Positions 62,401-64,000 of a stretch of 64,000 nt of DNA are shown here, one piece after another. A program made the position numbers and the translations under genes. Source of the DNA: Serinus canaria (Eukaryota > Chordata > Aves > Passeriformes > Fringillidae); contig NC_066315.1 in the NCBI RefSeq assembly GCF_022539315.1, forward strand, positions 93,164,990 through 93,228,989, given 5' to 3'. Position 1 is the stretch's first letter. The number at the start of each line of letters is the position of its first letter. The notes beneath the pieces were generated by a model, which ran no database searches, was not told the DNA's origin, and saw only the letters and a list, made by a program, of their open reading frames with translations.

Positions 62401-64000
62401 TTTATAGCAAAAGCCTGTTGCTGGCAATGGGAATGTATTTGACAAGTTCAGCAGGTGATGGTTGAAGACTTTGGCTTGTGTTAAGCTTAAAGGATGATTT
62501 TTAGAACACGCAAACTGCTGGATATCCCAATGTTTGCAGACAGACAAAATTTTCATTCATTTTTTCCTGTTCTTTAATGTTTTGCAAAAACAGTTAACAA
62601 GTACTGTTCTCAGAAATGTGAGCAGTTACCTAATTAGGTACAAAATATGAGTGTATTTTGTTGTACTGGAATTAGCAGGAGTAACAGATAAATACAATTT
62701 GTAAAACAAGACAAAGATTATTATGTGTAACACAACCTAGAGGAGAAATCCAAGTGCCAAGACTAGGCTCCACTTTCCCATGACTCCAGGGTAGTCATGG
62801 AAAGAGTGATGCCTCAAGTACAAAAGATGAATTTGGGAGCTCTGTGAGAGCCCATGTCTCTTCTGTGGCCATATATGGCACCAATCCTGCCAGCTTCACT
62901 ATTTGGCTGGTATGAATCCTCTCCCTTTCCTGAACTGGTAAAATCCTACTTCAGAAAACTTATTTGGCACTTTTATCTTTTTGTGTATTCCTCTTTAAGC
63001 ATCTGAGTAACTCCAGGCAGGTTGAAAGACACTACGTGTATCTAAAGGCAGTAGCATACTTCAGTGTTTGAAAAAAATACATGGGGAAAAAAGCTCTTCT
63101 GCCTTCTAAGCTTAAACATGATGACTGGTTTTTTGCTTTGCTTTGATTTGGGTTTTTTTGTAGTAGACATCAAGCAGTTAAAATAAAGGTATTATTTCCA
63201 TTTCAGCATATTCCTCATTATTGTTTTAAAAAAACCCTTGTCCTTATCCTTGTGAAACATATGCTTGGCTCCACTGGTTCTGGAGAGTGTGTAAATGATA
63301 CTCACCTTGGGAGAAAACAACTTGACCTTGAAATCAGATACCCTTTCCAGAACAACCATGTGCTTTCTGGCTCTGGAACACTGCATTGCATCATGCTTCG
63401 CAGAAGAATTGTTATAAAGGTGATGGTAAGCAAATCTAAAACACTTCGTGAAAAATGCCTTTTGGTGGGGAGGGGAGCTGTCTAATTTTTTTCATCAGGA
63501 TGACCACACATGTGGTAAAAAATCCAGATGGAAAAGAGAGTGAAAGACTTTGTCATGTGGAAAATATATCTTTAACAGGGGCCGTGTATGAGAGGAAGAG
63601 GTTTGGTCCCAGTTGTCCATGTTGCTGTATGTTAGAAGGATGCCAAGCTTCCACATCATTTTGGAGTAAAAATCACCCTACTTTTTCTCCTGAGGAATGA
63701 GAAATGTTTTGGATTTTCTGCACTACAGAAAAGAGAAAAATCTGAAAATCTCACAACATGTCACTAGACAGAAAAACAATTTCCTTCCTAATTCTAATGA
63801 CTTACCATTTTTCACAGAAAATAATGCCGGTAACATGTTAGGGTTTTCAAATAAGATGGAAAAGAGTAGTTTCATCACTGATGTTATGGTGTAGGTAGAA
63901 GAGGACTTTAAAGCTGAAAAATATCAGCCCTCAGGTCAGAAGGGGATTTTTCCCTGATCTTCCTTTTCATTCATTTTTACATGGCATTTATCTCCAGCCA
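56448..64000. other. AT-rich unique sequence, no gene seen
   Basis: No gene, RNA or transposon is recognised. The stretch 57000-57860 has a more balanced composition and several frames open on both strands (57157-57432, 57200-57475, 57366-57599), and 59866-60457 likewise, but none shows a known domain. Simple runs include an A-rich stretch near 57956-57985 and a T-run at about 59369-59381. Confidence 0.5.

Noticed and set aside
1..64000. CRISPR arrays, operons, bacterial mobile elements, tRNA or rRNA genes
   Set aside because: The sequence is vertebrate-type, and I saw no spaced direct repeats, tRNA-like cloverleaf boxes or rRNA blocks.

Overview
This window looks like intergenic or intronic DNA from a bird, probably a songbird. 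It is AT-rich and eukaryotic, with no bacterial-style gene packing. The avian call rests on five CR1 LINE 3' ends in avian-type copies (one other CR1-like fragment is doubtful), and on two LTRs of one endogenous retrovirus family that I recognise from bird genomes. Two MIR-like ancient SINE fragments fit an amniote host. The songbird call is softer and rests on the general look of the LTRs.

I found no intact host protein-coding gene, tRNA, rRNA or recognisable small RNA gene. The open frames are short, unsupported by known domains and often open on both strands. The exceptions are CR1 LINE coding remnants: a reverse-transcriptase C-terminal piece at 23276-23824 (minus) and an ORF1 esterase-domain piece at 41142-41695 (plus). 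Host exons too short or too diverged to see by eye cannot be excluded.

Layout: 1-14.6 kb is mostly unique AT-rich DNA with simple repeats. From 14.6 to 18.4 kb there is a MIR-like SINE, a perfect 13-bp inverted repeat, a degenerate 45-bp-period repeat and an isolated CpG-island-like patch (17820-18310), the best candidate for a promoter. 18.4-23.2 kb is unique sequence with a GTTTT repeat. A CR1 3' end lies at 23.2-24.07 kb. 24-29.5 kb is featureless. At 29.5-31.9 kb there is an LTR on plus followed by a GC-rich LTR-like unit on minus. At 32-34.1 kb there is a second MIR-like fragment and an old CR1. A long AAAAG array sits at 38.36-38.55 kb. 39.1-41.7 kb is a repeat cluster: a CR1 tail, an LTR-like unit, a CR1 3' half on minus, then CR1 ORF1 on plus in a twin-priming-like layout. 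A CR1 tail follows at 43.6 kb, a possible CR1 fragment at 48.9 kb, and a second LTR copy on minus at 49.3-49.9 kb. 50-64 kb is mostly unique, with a TAAA repeat at 56.4 kb.

I did not find a new multi-gene system. The items most worth a second look are the isolated CpG island, the CR1 inversion structure with its rare ORF1 remnant, the 45-bp repeat, the two preserved MIR-like fragments and the larger LTR-like unit.
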